This document shows positions 28,101 through 34,844 of a DNA stretch of 64,000 bases, in pieces (the stretch's first letter is position 1; every line of letters starts with the position of its first letter). Location: the NCBI GenBank assembly GCA_001603145.1, contig LVBI01000004.1:30567-94566 (forward strand), read 5' to 3'. Made by a program: the position numbers and the translations under genes. Source of the stretch: Spirochaetales bacterium Spiro_07 (GTDB lineage: Bacteria > Spirochaetota > Spirochaetia > Treponematales > Treponemataceae). Under the pieces are notes generated by a model. The model was not told the DNA's origin. It did not search any database and was given only the letters and a program-made list of their open reading frames with translations.

Positions 28101-28951
28101 AATCGCTTATCGATGCTTCTGTTGATGAAAAGAAACTTTGGAAGAGCTTTGCAGCTGACCTAACGCAGATTGCTCAGTTCAAGAGCCTTGCCGAAAAGCC
28201 GGGCACAAGCATTTCAAAGCAGGAAATTTCTTATATCCGCGATTTGTACGAAACGCTGCTTGCAAAGCCGCACGGTGCGGAACACGCATTGATTTTTGCC
28301 GTTATTAACGCGACACGGCTTGCAATCGGCAAAAAAGCAACAGCCGCTGACGGTGCAGAGCTTGCACGTTACTGGGGCTTGAGCCGCAAGATGTTTGCCT
28401 TGCTTAAAGATGCGGTCTCTGTCGATTCTGATGCTTATGTTGCACAGCGTCAGACTGTCGCCATGGCGGCGCTTTGCGATGCAGCGGTTTCAGCCAAAAC
28501 TGAAAAGCTTGCTGCTTTCGAAGTTGTTTCTGCATTGTTCAGCGACAAAGAAGCTTATGCTTTGACGGGCTTGAACACATACAATAATGTCCGCTGGTTC
28601 AGAAAAGAGCAGATGGAAGCAACGCTGCAGCAGATTGCGCTTGCGCAGGGCATTGTGCATTATAAGAAGCTCGGCTTTGAAAAGCTTGCTTCTTTCAACA
28701 AGCTGCTGAACAAATACGTTAAAGAAGCTGAATATAACGCAGACAATCTGCTTAAGCTTCTTGAACCGCCGAAGCCAAAGGCTAAAGCGGCGGCCAAAAA
28801 AGCTGATGCTAAAAAAGGAACTGCAAAGACCGCAGCCAAGAAGCCAGCCGTCAAAAAAGACGCTGCTTCAAAAGCCGCACCTAAAAAGCCGGCAGCGCTT
28901 AAAAAAGCGCCAGCAGAAAAAGCTGTAAAGCCAAAGAAAACTAAGAAATAA
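25184..28951 (+). CDS. Very large GH13 alpha-amylase-family protein with lysine-rich tail
   Basis: 1255 residues from the ATG at 25184 (GGAG 9 nt upstream). Residues 1-330 form an uncharacterised N-terminal region. The GH13 barrel follows: GLWLIGLWERS, LASDMVPNHTGMDAKW (region I), IIRFDAAMVLAKKH (region II, nucleophile Asp), LLAEAFWMMEG (region III, acid Glu), FMNNPDEETA (region IV, with NNPD where NHD is usual) and GHGQIEGFTEKYGMEY. Residues about 850-1200 form a helical C-terminal region. The last 60 residues are almost only Lys, Ala and Pro, like histone H1. It probably acts on glycogen or maltodextrin in the cytoplasm, since no signal peptide is present. The changed region IV makes the exact reaction uncertain. 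Operon with malQ. Confidence 0.9.
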   Translation: MNADKFDTIFSAEEELRLSEYPWFEFHVSREMRDRCQFDGTLFATTGNVILANLKNVRLFAKKINDTIDPVLHPEQMIKAGQLNAMGLIDEIFHYVCFLYRREVNPQAFVNLLKICDDEFGKENIDELLLDFTGEFPPNDVYNNVVFAETYLESINPATGINNRITTLEEMILLRLANENPAFEPFLMLFSDKNLAQNPLYEKLWLKIKEYFAGQPKFGPKNNDLITMLKEPVVFSPKSLKGQLDYIRTYWAELLGDWLKRLLAGIDMISEEEKPAWHGFGGGDLPPMDAYNYDYLTNEYERYSPDRDWMPRVVLMAKTVLVWLDQLSSKYQRDIKRLDQIPDEELDLLAQRGFTGLWLIGLWERSHASQRIKQINGNPEAAASAYSLEDYNIASNLGGWDALDNLRRRCWQRGIRLASDMVPNHTGMDAKWVVERPDLFIQRRDCPFPTYTFNGENLSHDGRVGIYLEDHYYQKSDCAVVFKRVDNYTGDVRYIYHGNDGTGMPWNDTAQIDFLNPEAREAVIQEILHVARNFPIIRFDAAMVLAKKHIKRLWYPEPGAGGDIATRSESALSREEFEARIPNEFWREVVDRCAKEIPDTLLLAEAFWMMEGYFVRTLGMHRVYNSAFMNMLKKEENYKYRQTVKNTLEFDPQVLRRFVNFMNNPDEETAVAQFGKGDKYFGVCTLMVTMPGLPMFGHGQIEGFTEKYGMEYQKAYWNETPDYDLIDRHNREIFPLMKKRYLFAEVDNFYFYDVWDNGHVNENVFAYSNAFGEEKAVVFYNNVYQQAVGWIKESCRYAVKTGEDSVEQRTCSIGNALGLSTSDGMYCIFREQRSNLWYIRTCKEIHEKGLFLSLNGFESQVLMDFSQVEDDETGKYRILYETLGGRGVEDIEIALQEIFLKDLYKALSDFASKELFESFKYICSPSVVLQQSKIKPPKLADVLKKAEEPGLAYFAKLVEFVRGNYGASQLFAKSLIDASVDEKKLWKSFAADLTQIAQFKSLAEKPGTSISKQEISYIRDLYETLLAKPHGAEHALIFAVINATRLAIGKKATAADGAELARYWGLSRKMFALLKDAVSVDSDAYVAQRQTVAMAALCDAAVSAKTEKLAAFEVVSALFSDKEAYALTGLNTYNNVRWFRKEQMEATLQQIALAQGIVHYKKLGFEKLASFNKLLNKYVKEAEYNADNLLKLLEPPKPKAKAAAKKADAKKGTAKTAAKKPAVKKDAASKAAPKKPAALKKAPAEKAVKPKKTKK

Positions 28952-28955
28952 AGCG

Positions 28956-28994
28956 AAAAGGCTGCCGGACAAGTGTTGTCAGGCAGCCTTTTTT
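28956..28994 (+). terminator. Terminator of the malQ-GH13 operon
   Basis: GGCTGCC / GGCAGCC stem followed by six T residues, 5 bp after the stop codon. The stem sequence is the same as in the serA terminator at 5001. Confidence 0.92.
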
Positions 28995-29037
28995 GTTGTG
29001 CCGTCACTGGCACGGCGGGGCAGACGTGTAAAACCTT

Positions 29038-30936
29038 TTAGCGCAAATGAACCATCAGAAGCATTATGTCAGACTGGCGGATGCCCGAAATGCGCCCCGC
29101 CTGACCGAGCGTCTGCGGCCTAATCTTTTCAAGCTTCTGGCGCGATTCAGCTGAAAGGCTTACGACTTTTGCATAATCAAAATCAGCCGGAATCTTTGTT
29201 TCGTCCATGCGGCGCATTTTCTCGATGCGTCTGTTCTGCTTGTCTATGTAATGTTCGTATTTGTAATCAACTAAAGCCGCTTCCCACAAATCTTGCGGAT
29301 AGCCCGGATTCGGAATATCCGCGAAAAGCTGGTCTTCTTTGTTTATGGAATTATGCGGCTGCTCATCGGCAAAATCTGCTTCGGCCGGCTCTTCCGTCTG
29401 GCGCGCGGCAAAGACAAGCTTTGTAATTTTCGGGTCTTTGCGAATTTTGGCGATAATCTCTTCTTTTGCGGCCTTGCGCTCGTTTACAGCGTCAAGTTCA
29501 GCCTTTGTGCGCAAGCCCGATTCAAAGCCTTTCTGGCAAAGACGCTCGTCGCAAGTGTCGTGGCGCAGCGCAAGCCTGTATTCGGCACGCGCCGTAAACA
29601 TTCTGTAAGGCTCTTTTGTGCCGAGCGTAACAAGGTCATCGATTAAAACGCCGATGTAAGCTTCGCTTCTTGAAAGCACGAGCGGCTCATAAGGTGCAAC
29701 TTCTGCCGCGCCCTTCGATTTCTGTGCGTGGCAGTATCTTGAAGCGTTTATGCCGGCCACAAGACCTTGCCCTGCCGCTTCTTCGTAGCCGGAAGTGCCG
29801 TTAATCTGCCCTGCGCAAAAAAGCCCCGACATGTGCTTTGTTTCAAGAGACGGAAAAAGCTGCGTCGGGTCAAGATAATCGTATTCAACAGCGTAGCCCG
29901 GGCGCGTTACTACGGCTTTTTCAAAGCCCGGAAGCGTGCGCAAAAATGCGTCCTGTACTTCTTCTGGCAGAGAAGACGAAAAACCGTTGAGATAAATTTC
30001 CTGTGTTGCAAGCCCTTCTGGTTCAACAAAAAGCTGATGCCTGTCGCGTTGCGGAAAACGGCGCACCTTGTCTTCGATTGAAGGGCAGTAGCGCGGGCCT
30101 ATGCCTTCGATTTTGCCGCTGAAAAGCGGCGAGCGGTGTATGTTTTCTCTGATTATTCTGTGAGTTTCCGGGTTTGTGTACACAAGCCAGCACGGCACAG
30201 AAGGGCGGTCGACGCGTTCTGTTCTGAACGAAAAAGGCTGCGGCGTGTCGCCGTTCTGTATGGCGAGCTTTGAAAAATCTACGGAAGAGCGCAAAATTCT
30301 TGGCGGCGTGCCTGTTTTTAAGCGGCCAACTGTAAAGCCGAGCCGCCTTAAGCTTTTGCCCAAGCCTAAAGCCGCCATTTCGCCTAATCTGCCGCACGGC
30401 GCATCATATTCGCCGATGAAGATTCTGCCTTCCATGAATGTGCCGGTCGTAAGCACAACTGCTTCAGCCGGAATCTGCCGGCCGCGCTCTGTGATTACGC
30501 CTTTGCAGTTCAATCTGCCGTCGCTTGTGTTTTTGAGAGGTTCTGTAATAAGGTCAACGGCTGTGTCCTGCAGCAAATCGAGGTTCGGCTGGTCTTCAAC
30601 CGTCTTGCGTGCAAGCGAAGAATAAAGCAGCTTGTCTGCCTGTGCGCGCGGTGCTTGAACTGCCGGGCCGCGGCTTTTGTTCAGCATTCTGAACTGAATC
30701 ATCGATTTGTCGATGAGCTTTGCCATTTCGCCGCCGAGCGCATCAATTTCGCGGACGATGTTTCCTTTTGATATGCCGCCGATTGAAGGGTTGCATGACA
30801 TGCGCCCGATTGCGTCTATTGATTGTGTCAAAAGCAATGTTTTGAGGCCTGTTCTTGCACACGCAAGTGCTGCCTCTATGCCGCCGTGGCCTGCACCCAC
30901 GACAATTACGTCATAAGCAGGTGATATAAAGCTCAT
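29038..30936 (-). CDS. mnmG: tRNA uridine 5-carboxymethylaminomethyl modification enzyme MnmG (GidA)
   Basis: 632 residues from the ATG at 30936 (MSFISPAYDVIVVGAGHGG). A 54-codon longer frame is rejected because the promoter lies inside it. FAD-binding GAGHGGIEAALACAR at the start, then MSCNPSIGGISKGNIVREID, GTFMEGRIFIGEY, PRYCPSIEDKV, and GLFCAGQINGTSGYEEAAGQGLVAGINA, all classic MnmG motifs. The C-terminal helical domain ends SGIRQSDIMLLMVHLR. With MnmE it makes cmnm5U34 in tRNA wobble positions; MnmE is not in the window. Full length. Divergent from the gene at 31117; their promoters are about 110 bp apart with a dispersed repeat between them. Confidence 0.97.
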   Translation of the reverse strand: MSFISPAYDVIVVGAGHGGIEAALACARTGLKTLLLTQSIDAIGRMSCNPSIGGISKGNIVREIDALGGEMAKLIDKSMIQFRMLNKSRGPAVQAPRAQADKLLYSSLARKTVEDQPNLDLLQDTAVDLITEPLKNTSDGRLNCKGVITERGRQIPAEAVVLTTGTFMEGRIFIGEYDAPCGRLGEMAALGLGKSLRRLGFTVGRLKTGTPPRILRSSVDFSKLAIQNGDTPQPFSFRTERVDRPSVPCWLVYTNPETHRIIRENIHRSPLFSGKIEGIGPRYCPSIEDKVRRFPQRDRHQLFVEPEGLATQEIYLNGFSSSLPEEVQDAFLRTLPGFEKAVVTRPGYAVEYDYLDPTQLFPSLETKHMSGLFCAGQINGTSGYEEAAGQGLVAGINASRYCHAQKSKGAAEVAPYEPLVLSRSEAYIGVLIDDLVTLGTKEPYRMFTARAEYRLALRHDTCDERLCQKGFESGLRTKAELDAVNERKAAKEEIIAKIRKDPKITKLVFAARQTEEPAEADFADEQPHNSINKEDQLFADIPNPGYPQDLWEAALVDYKYEHYIDKQNRRIEKMRRMDETKIPADFDYAKVVSLSAESRQKLEKIRPQTLGQAGRISGIRQSDIMLLMVHLR

Positions 30937-30942
30937 GTGCTT

Positions 30943-30971
30943 ATTATGCGCAAAACGCACATAAAACGCAA
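30943..30971 (-). promoter_or_regulatory. mnmG promoter, predicted leaderless
   Basis: On the minus strand: TTGCGT (30971-30966), 17 bp, CATAAT (30948-30943), then 6 nt to the ATG at 30936. Confidence 0.65.
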
Positions 30972-31012
30972 TATCTGCAAAAAACGCGCATATTTGCAGT
31001 GTTTGACGACAT

Positions 31013-31042
31013 GTCATTGCCCGGCTTGACCGGGCAATCTTG
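31013..31042. repeat. Dispersed hairpin repeat, GTCATTGCCCGG family
   Basis: GTCATTGCCCGG / CCGGGCAATCT around a CTTGA centre, placed between the divergent mnmG and DUF2156 promoters. Related copies: 48792-48840, 54590-54700 and (inverted) 42851-42896. Confidence 0.65.
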
Positions 31043-31080
31043 AAACTTTTGTTATAACGCGGAAGAATCGCCGTTGCTGT

Positions 31081-31109
31081 TTGACATTTGCATTTCAAAT
31101 CATTAAGCT
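31081..31109 (+). promoter_or_regulatory. Promoter of the DUF2156 gene, predicted leaderless
   Basis: TTGACA (31081-31086), 17 bp, TAAGCT (31104-31109), then 7 nt to the ATG at 31117. Confidence 0.6.
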
Positions 31110-31116
31110 CAGTTTT

Positions 31117-31989
31117 ATGAGCAAAATCCCTGAATATCCGGAATCTGCGGCTTTTTCAAAAGACCTAAAAGACACAATTGAGCCTGTCTTGAACAGCTTG
31201 CAAGACGGAATTTCAGAGCTGACCTTTTACAGCTTGCTTATTCATAAAGAAAAATATGACTACAGGTTGAGCAGCACAAAATCCGGGGCGCTGCTGCTTT
31301 TGCGCAAAAAGAACGGAAAAGACTATTTCGTGCCGCTTAACGCCATGCCGTCTGCTGCTGAAATTGAAATGCTTGCAAAAGACGGCTTCAAGCCAGTGCT
31401 TATCGGCGAATCAATTCTAAAAGCTTTTTTGCAGAACGCACCTGAAAAGGCAGGGCTTTTTGCAGCAGACCGCGACAACGCAGATTATGTCTATCTTAAG
31501 ACAGACCTTGCAGAGCTTAAGGGCAAGCAGTTCCACAAAAAGAAAAATCATGTGAATTCGTTTGTAAAAGCTTATTCGCCGGAAGTTGAGCTTTTGACGG
31601 CGCAAAACGTGCATGACGCAGAAGTCGTGCTCGAAGCCTGGCAGCAAGAGCACCTCGACATTCAGTCTGATTATGGAACGGCAAAAGCAGCATTGCAGCT
31701 TGTGGGCGAAGCACCGTTTTTCGGTATAATCGTTTATGTTGAGTCTAAGCCGGTGGGCTTTGCGCTTGGCGAAACATTGTGCGGCGGCGAAACTTTCTGC
31801 ACGCACTTTGAAAAAGGCATAGAAAGCTACAAAGGCATTTACCAATATCTGAACCAGATGACCGCCGCACGGCTCAGCGACGAGATTCAGTTTATAAACC
31901 GCGAGCAAGATTTGGGCGATGAAGGCTTGCGCCAGTCAAAACTGACGTACAGACCGTGCAAATTCATTGAAAAATACACGCTCAAGTAA
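31117..31989 (+). CDS. DUF2156 / LPG-synthase-C-type acyltransferase-fold protein
   Basis: 290 residues from the ATG at 31117 (MSKIPEYPESAAF), set by the promoter position. It resembles the GNAT-like C-terminal domain of phosphatidylglycerol lysyltransferases, in a stand-alone cytosolic form (COG4866-like). Landmarks: QFHKKKNHVNSFVKAYS, PFFGIIVYVESKPVGFALGE, EKGIESYKGIYQYLNQMTA and FINREQDLGDEGLRQSKLTY. No membrane segments are present. In other bacteria related proteins transfer aminoacyl groups, but the substrate here is unknown. Monocistronic, divergent from mnmG. Confidence 0.85.
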   Translation: MSKIPEYPESAAFSKDLKDTIEPVLNSLQDGISELTFYSLLIHKEKYDYRLSSTKSGALLLLRKKNGKDYFVPLNAMPSAAEIEMLAKDGFKPVLIGESILKAFLQNAPEKAGLFAADRDNADYVYLKTDLAELKGKQFHKKKNHVNSFVKAYSPEVELLTAQNVHDAEVVLEAWQQEHLDIQSDYGTAKAALQLVGEAPFFGIIVYVESKPVGFALGETLCGGETFCTHFEKGIESYKGIYQYLNQMTAARLSDEIQFINREQDLGDEGLRQSKLTYRPCKFIEKYTLK

Positions 31990-32133
31990 TGCAGCACTTT
32001 AATGTGCAGCCCGGCAAAAATTGGTATATTCTAAAAGCAAAAAGCAAAATCATAAAGACAAAACGGAAAAACTCTGTTATATTGTTGAAAACTTCAGACA
32101 TGGGTTCTTGCTTGCACCTTATGGGAGGAAATT

Positions 32134-33444
32134 ATGCAATTTGTAAGTACGAGAAATCCAGATAAAAAAGTTTCATTTTCAAAAGCAGTTTTGGACTGCA
32201 TTCCTTCAGACGGTGGCCTTTACACGCCGGCTTATGAAGAAAACTTGAGTTCATGGATTTTGTACATGAACGAAAATACATCGTTTACGTCAATAGCCGG
32301 CTCGCTTACGTCGGCACTTATAAAAGAAGAGTTCAGCCCGATTATTTCTGAAGCAATCGCTACGAACGCATTCACTTTTGAGCCGGTGCTGAATCAGCTT
32401 GACGACAGGCTCTATCACCTTGAGCTTTATCACGGCCCGACCGGTTCTCATAAAGATTTCGGTATCTCTTATCTTGCGTCTTGCCTTGAGCATATCTGCA
32501 TAATGAAAGAGACTGAAGCAATTGTCATAACGGACACAACCGGCGAAACTGGCGCAAGCATTGAGCGTGCCTTTAAGAACAAAAAGCACCTTAAAGCTGT
32601 GCTGCTTTATCCGAAAGGCTCAATGCGCGGGCTTTCGCCTGAAAGCTTTTTCTGGAACGGCGGAAACATCTACCCGGTTGAGGTGAACGGCTCTATAGAC
32701 GATTGCATTGAGCTTGTAAGGCAAATCTATAATGACCGCGCGTTGGTCGAAAAATATGGGCTTACGCTTGCAAATACATCGAACATCGGGCGGCTTCTGC
32801 CGCAGACGTTCTTCTATACTTTTGCGTTTACGCGCCTAAAGAACCGCGTTTGCAGCGACATTTTTTACGCGCTTTCTTCGAGCAACTACGGAAACTTGAT
32901 TGCAGGGCTTTACAGCTGGAAATTCTCGCTGCCGGTCAACGGCTTTATCACAGACTGCACTTCATCGCTGCGCGTTGACCCGATGAATATGTGCGATTTG
33001 ACTGACGCCGCTATTCCGCTTTCAAAGCGCGGCCCTGCAAACCCGGCTGTGCCTTCTAACCTTGAGCGGCTTGAATCTCTGTTTGAGACAAGCCCGGCCG
33101 TAATGAAGGGGCTTGTCTTTCCGGCGGAAGTTTCTAAGGAGGACCGCAAGGCAGCTGCAAGGCGGCTTTTTGTAGACTATAACATCATGGTTTCGCCGCA
33201 GACGGCAGACGCTTATGCGGCAGCTTTTAAGCGCACCGAAATGATTGAAGAAGACGGCGGCGTTGTGGTTCTCATTTCAAGAGACCACCCGGCGTTTTCA
33301 GCTGACAGCATCAGGCAAATGTGCGGCGAAGCCCCCGAAATGCCGGCCAATATAGCCGCCGTGCTCAAAAAGATAGAGCCAGAAAAGACGATCGAGCCGC
33401 AAAAAGCCGCCGTCGTCTCAATTCTGCAAGAGCTGAAAGCCTAA
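32134..33444 (+). CDS. thrC: Threonine synthase
   Basis: 436 residues. Converts O-phosphohomoserine to threonine with PLP. The protein starts MQFVSTRNPDKKVSFSKAVL as in the long ThrC type. The PLP lysine is in YHGPTGSHKDFGISYL near residue 109. Other landmarks are TDTTGETGASIERAF, ANTSNIGRLLPQTFFY, the phosphate-binding ALSSSNYGNLIAGLY and VVLISRDHPAFS. GGGAGGA lies 6-7 nt upstream of the ATG, so this gene uses a Shine-Dalgarno start. Followed by a repeat-rich gap. Confidence 0.95.
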   Translation: MQFVSTRNPDKKVSFSKAVLDCIPSDGGLYTPAYEENLSSWILYMNENTSFTSIAGSLTSALIKEEFSPIISEAIATNAFTFEPVLNQLDDRLYHLELYHGPTGSHKDFGISYLASCLEHICIMKETEAIVITDTTGETGASIERAFKNKKHLKAVLLYPKGSMRGLSPESFFWNGGNIYPVEVNGSIDDCIELVRQIYNDRALVEKYGLTLANTSNIGRLLPQTFFYTFAFTRLKNRVCSDIFYALSSSNYGNLIAGLYSWKFSLPVNGFITDCTSSLRVDPMNMCDLTDAAIPLSKRGPANPAVPSNLERLESLFETSPAVMKGLVFPAEVSKEDRKAAARRLFVDYNIMVSPQTADAYAAAFKRTEMIEEDGGVVVLISRDHPAFSADSIRQMCGEAPEMPANIAAVLKKIEPEKTIEPQKAAVVSILQELKA

Positions 33445-33851
33445 TAACCGCACCTTAGAGGAGAGGTCAGTGCGGTGGCGAAAGCACACTTGAATGTAAA
33501 GGCACGGTTGCTGAGCGAAGTCGAAGCAACCGAACATAGCAGACATTGCTCCCATTGGTCACTTCTACTCTGCTCAGTGACCAGGCTTATCAGCACAGCC
33601 TAATGCGCCGTTGCAGCATAGTATGTTGTGCTTTTCGCAATAGGTTATTCTAAGATTGAAGTTTAATCGACGAAAAGCACCGCTTTTTGCCATACAAAAC
33701 CGGCAGCCAGTGAATAAGAGGGTTTTGTACATTCCGCCTTGCAGTTTTCGTAAGAAAACTGCGCCGTTTTGCTCGATAAGACTAATTCTATAGAATAAGC
33801 TGTTGCAAAACGCTTCCCCTAAATAAAGTTCCGACACTTTCAAGTGTCATT
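33445..33851. repeat. Repeat-rich gap with a complete twin-hairpin element
   Basis: No supported gene. From left to right: a GGTTGC / GCAACC hairpin (about 33507-33532), a GGTCAC / GTGACC hairpin (about 33557-33582), then a twin-hairpin element at 33630-33813. Its first outer stem is GCTTTTCGC / GCGAAAAGC-like (33630-33678) and its inner stem is CCGCTTTTTG / CAAAACCGG (33679-33703). After about 37 bp come the second inner stem GCAGTTTTC / GAAAACTGC (33741-33762) and the second outer stem CGTTTTGC / GCAAAACG (33765-33812), in inverted orientation. Confidence 0.75.
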
Positions 33852-34757
33852 TTACCGTTCAAAATCGTCCAAAATCTTAAAGATTTGTTCCTGCGTCAGC
33901 ACACCGGCATCCACAAGGTCTGCACATTGTTCGCTGACCGAGCGGTTAAAGAACAGCAAATCATCTGTGCCGATTGAAAGGCGCACGCCTGCTTCGAACA
34001 TCTTTTTGATCGGGTGGTCTTCCATGCGCTTAACCGCAGAAAGAAGCACGTTGCTCGTCGGTGTTACGTTGCACCTTATTTTTTTGTCTGCTAAGAACTG
34101 AAGCACCTTGTCGTCTTTTGCCGCGCCGATGCCGTGCTGAACTTCTTCAAGAGAGAATTCTTCGATAAAGCCTTTTACAGAAGCCGCGTCAGAAAATTCG
34201 CCGACATGCGCCTTACGCTTTAAGCCGCATTTGCCTGCAAGCTCATAAAGCGGCTTGAATCTTTCAATGCCGTCAAAAGTTTCCGGCCCGTATAAGTCTA
34301 CGCTCTTGAAAACGCCGCTCTTCATCAAGATTGGCACCCATTTCTGCACTTTTTCGTCATCAAAAGTTTTTCCAATTCCAAGCTCAGGGCGGAACGTAAT
34401 CTTGTCTTTGTACTTAGAAACAACATCAGAAATCATCCCAAGAAATGCATCATAGTCTTCGTGATAGTGACCGACAAACTGCAAGTCTATGCTGCCTTCA
34501 AGCACTGTAACTGAATCAGCGATTGCATCTTCAACTGAAAGGCAGATTAAATCTCTTACGTCTTCGGCTGTAGAGCAGCGCGGGCGCGTAAATGTAGAAA
34601 TGACTTCGTGCATTTCATCAAGACCATTCATAACCCGCGGAAAATTCGGAATATAAAAATGAGCCCACGGTGCATAAGAAGCATAGCGCATTCCCAAGTT
34701 CAGATGGTTATGCGCATCAGTTTTAGGATGTTTTAAAAAAACTTCTGAATCTGACAT
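33852..34757 (-). CDS. Adenosine-deaminase-family metal-dependent hydrolase
   Basis: 301 residues. Metal and catalytic residues of the deaminase family are visible in order: HNHLNLG at the start (His-x-His), KRKAHVGEF (His and catalytic Glu), LEEVQHGIGAA (His) and LSIGTDDLLFF (the Asp-Asp pair). It is shorter than typical adenosine deaminase and lacks the usual HTH(L/E)DG opening, so the substrate could be another purine or an aminodeoxy compound. The TATACT box 6 nt before the ATG predicts a leaderless mRNA. The -35 box is embedded in the terminator of pepF, which lies upstream on the same strand. Confidence 0.85.
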   Translation of the reverse strand: MSDSEVFLKHPKTDAHNHLNLGMRYASYAPWAHFYIPNFPRVMNGLDEMHEVISTFTRPRCSTAEDVRDLICLSVEDAIADSVTVLEGSIDLQFVGHYHEDYDAFLGMISDVVSKYKDKITFRPELGIGKTFDDEKVQKWVPILMKSGVFKSVDLYGPETFDGIERFKPLYELAGKCGLKRKAHVGEFSDAASVKGFIEEFSLEEVQHGIGAAKDDKVLQFLADKKIRCNVTPTSNVLLSAVKRMEDHPIKKMFEAGVRLSIGTDDLLFFNRSVSEQCADLVDAGVLTQEQIFKILDDFER

Positions 34758-34763
34758 AATCTA

Positions 34764-34791
34764 AGTATACTATATTCTTTCAGAAAAGCAA
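34764..34791 (-). promoter_or_regulatory. Promoter of the adenosine-deaminase-family gene, predicted leaderless
   Basis: On the minus strand: TTGCTT (34791-34786), 16 bp, TATACT (34769-34764), then 6 nt to the ATG at 34757. The -35 box is also the end of the pepF terminator stem. Confidence 0.6.
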
Positions 34792-34815
34792 TAATAACAA
34801 GAATTTATTATTGCT
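34787..34815 (-). terminator. Terminator of pepF overlapping the next promoter
   Basis: AGCAATAATA / TATTATTGCT, a perfect 10-bp inverted repeat followed on the minus strand by a TTTT run. Confidence 0.7.
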
Positions 34816-34844
34816 TTAGGAATGTTGCAGTTTCCTGCAAAGCG

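Noticed and set aside
33574..33843. Reading frame of 89 codons on the minus strand in the thrC downstream gap
   Set aside because: It is a translation of a twin-hairpin element. The same odd peptide pieces (CNSL-Y-ISLI-QN, FRRL) recur wherever the repeat occurs (36715-36921, 37332-37517, 60165-60413), so it is repeat sequence, not a protein family.
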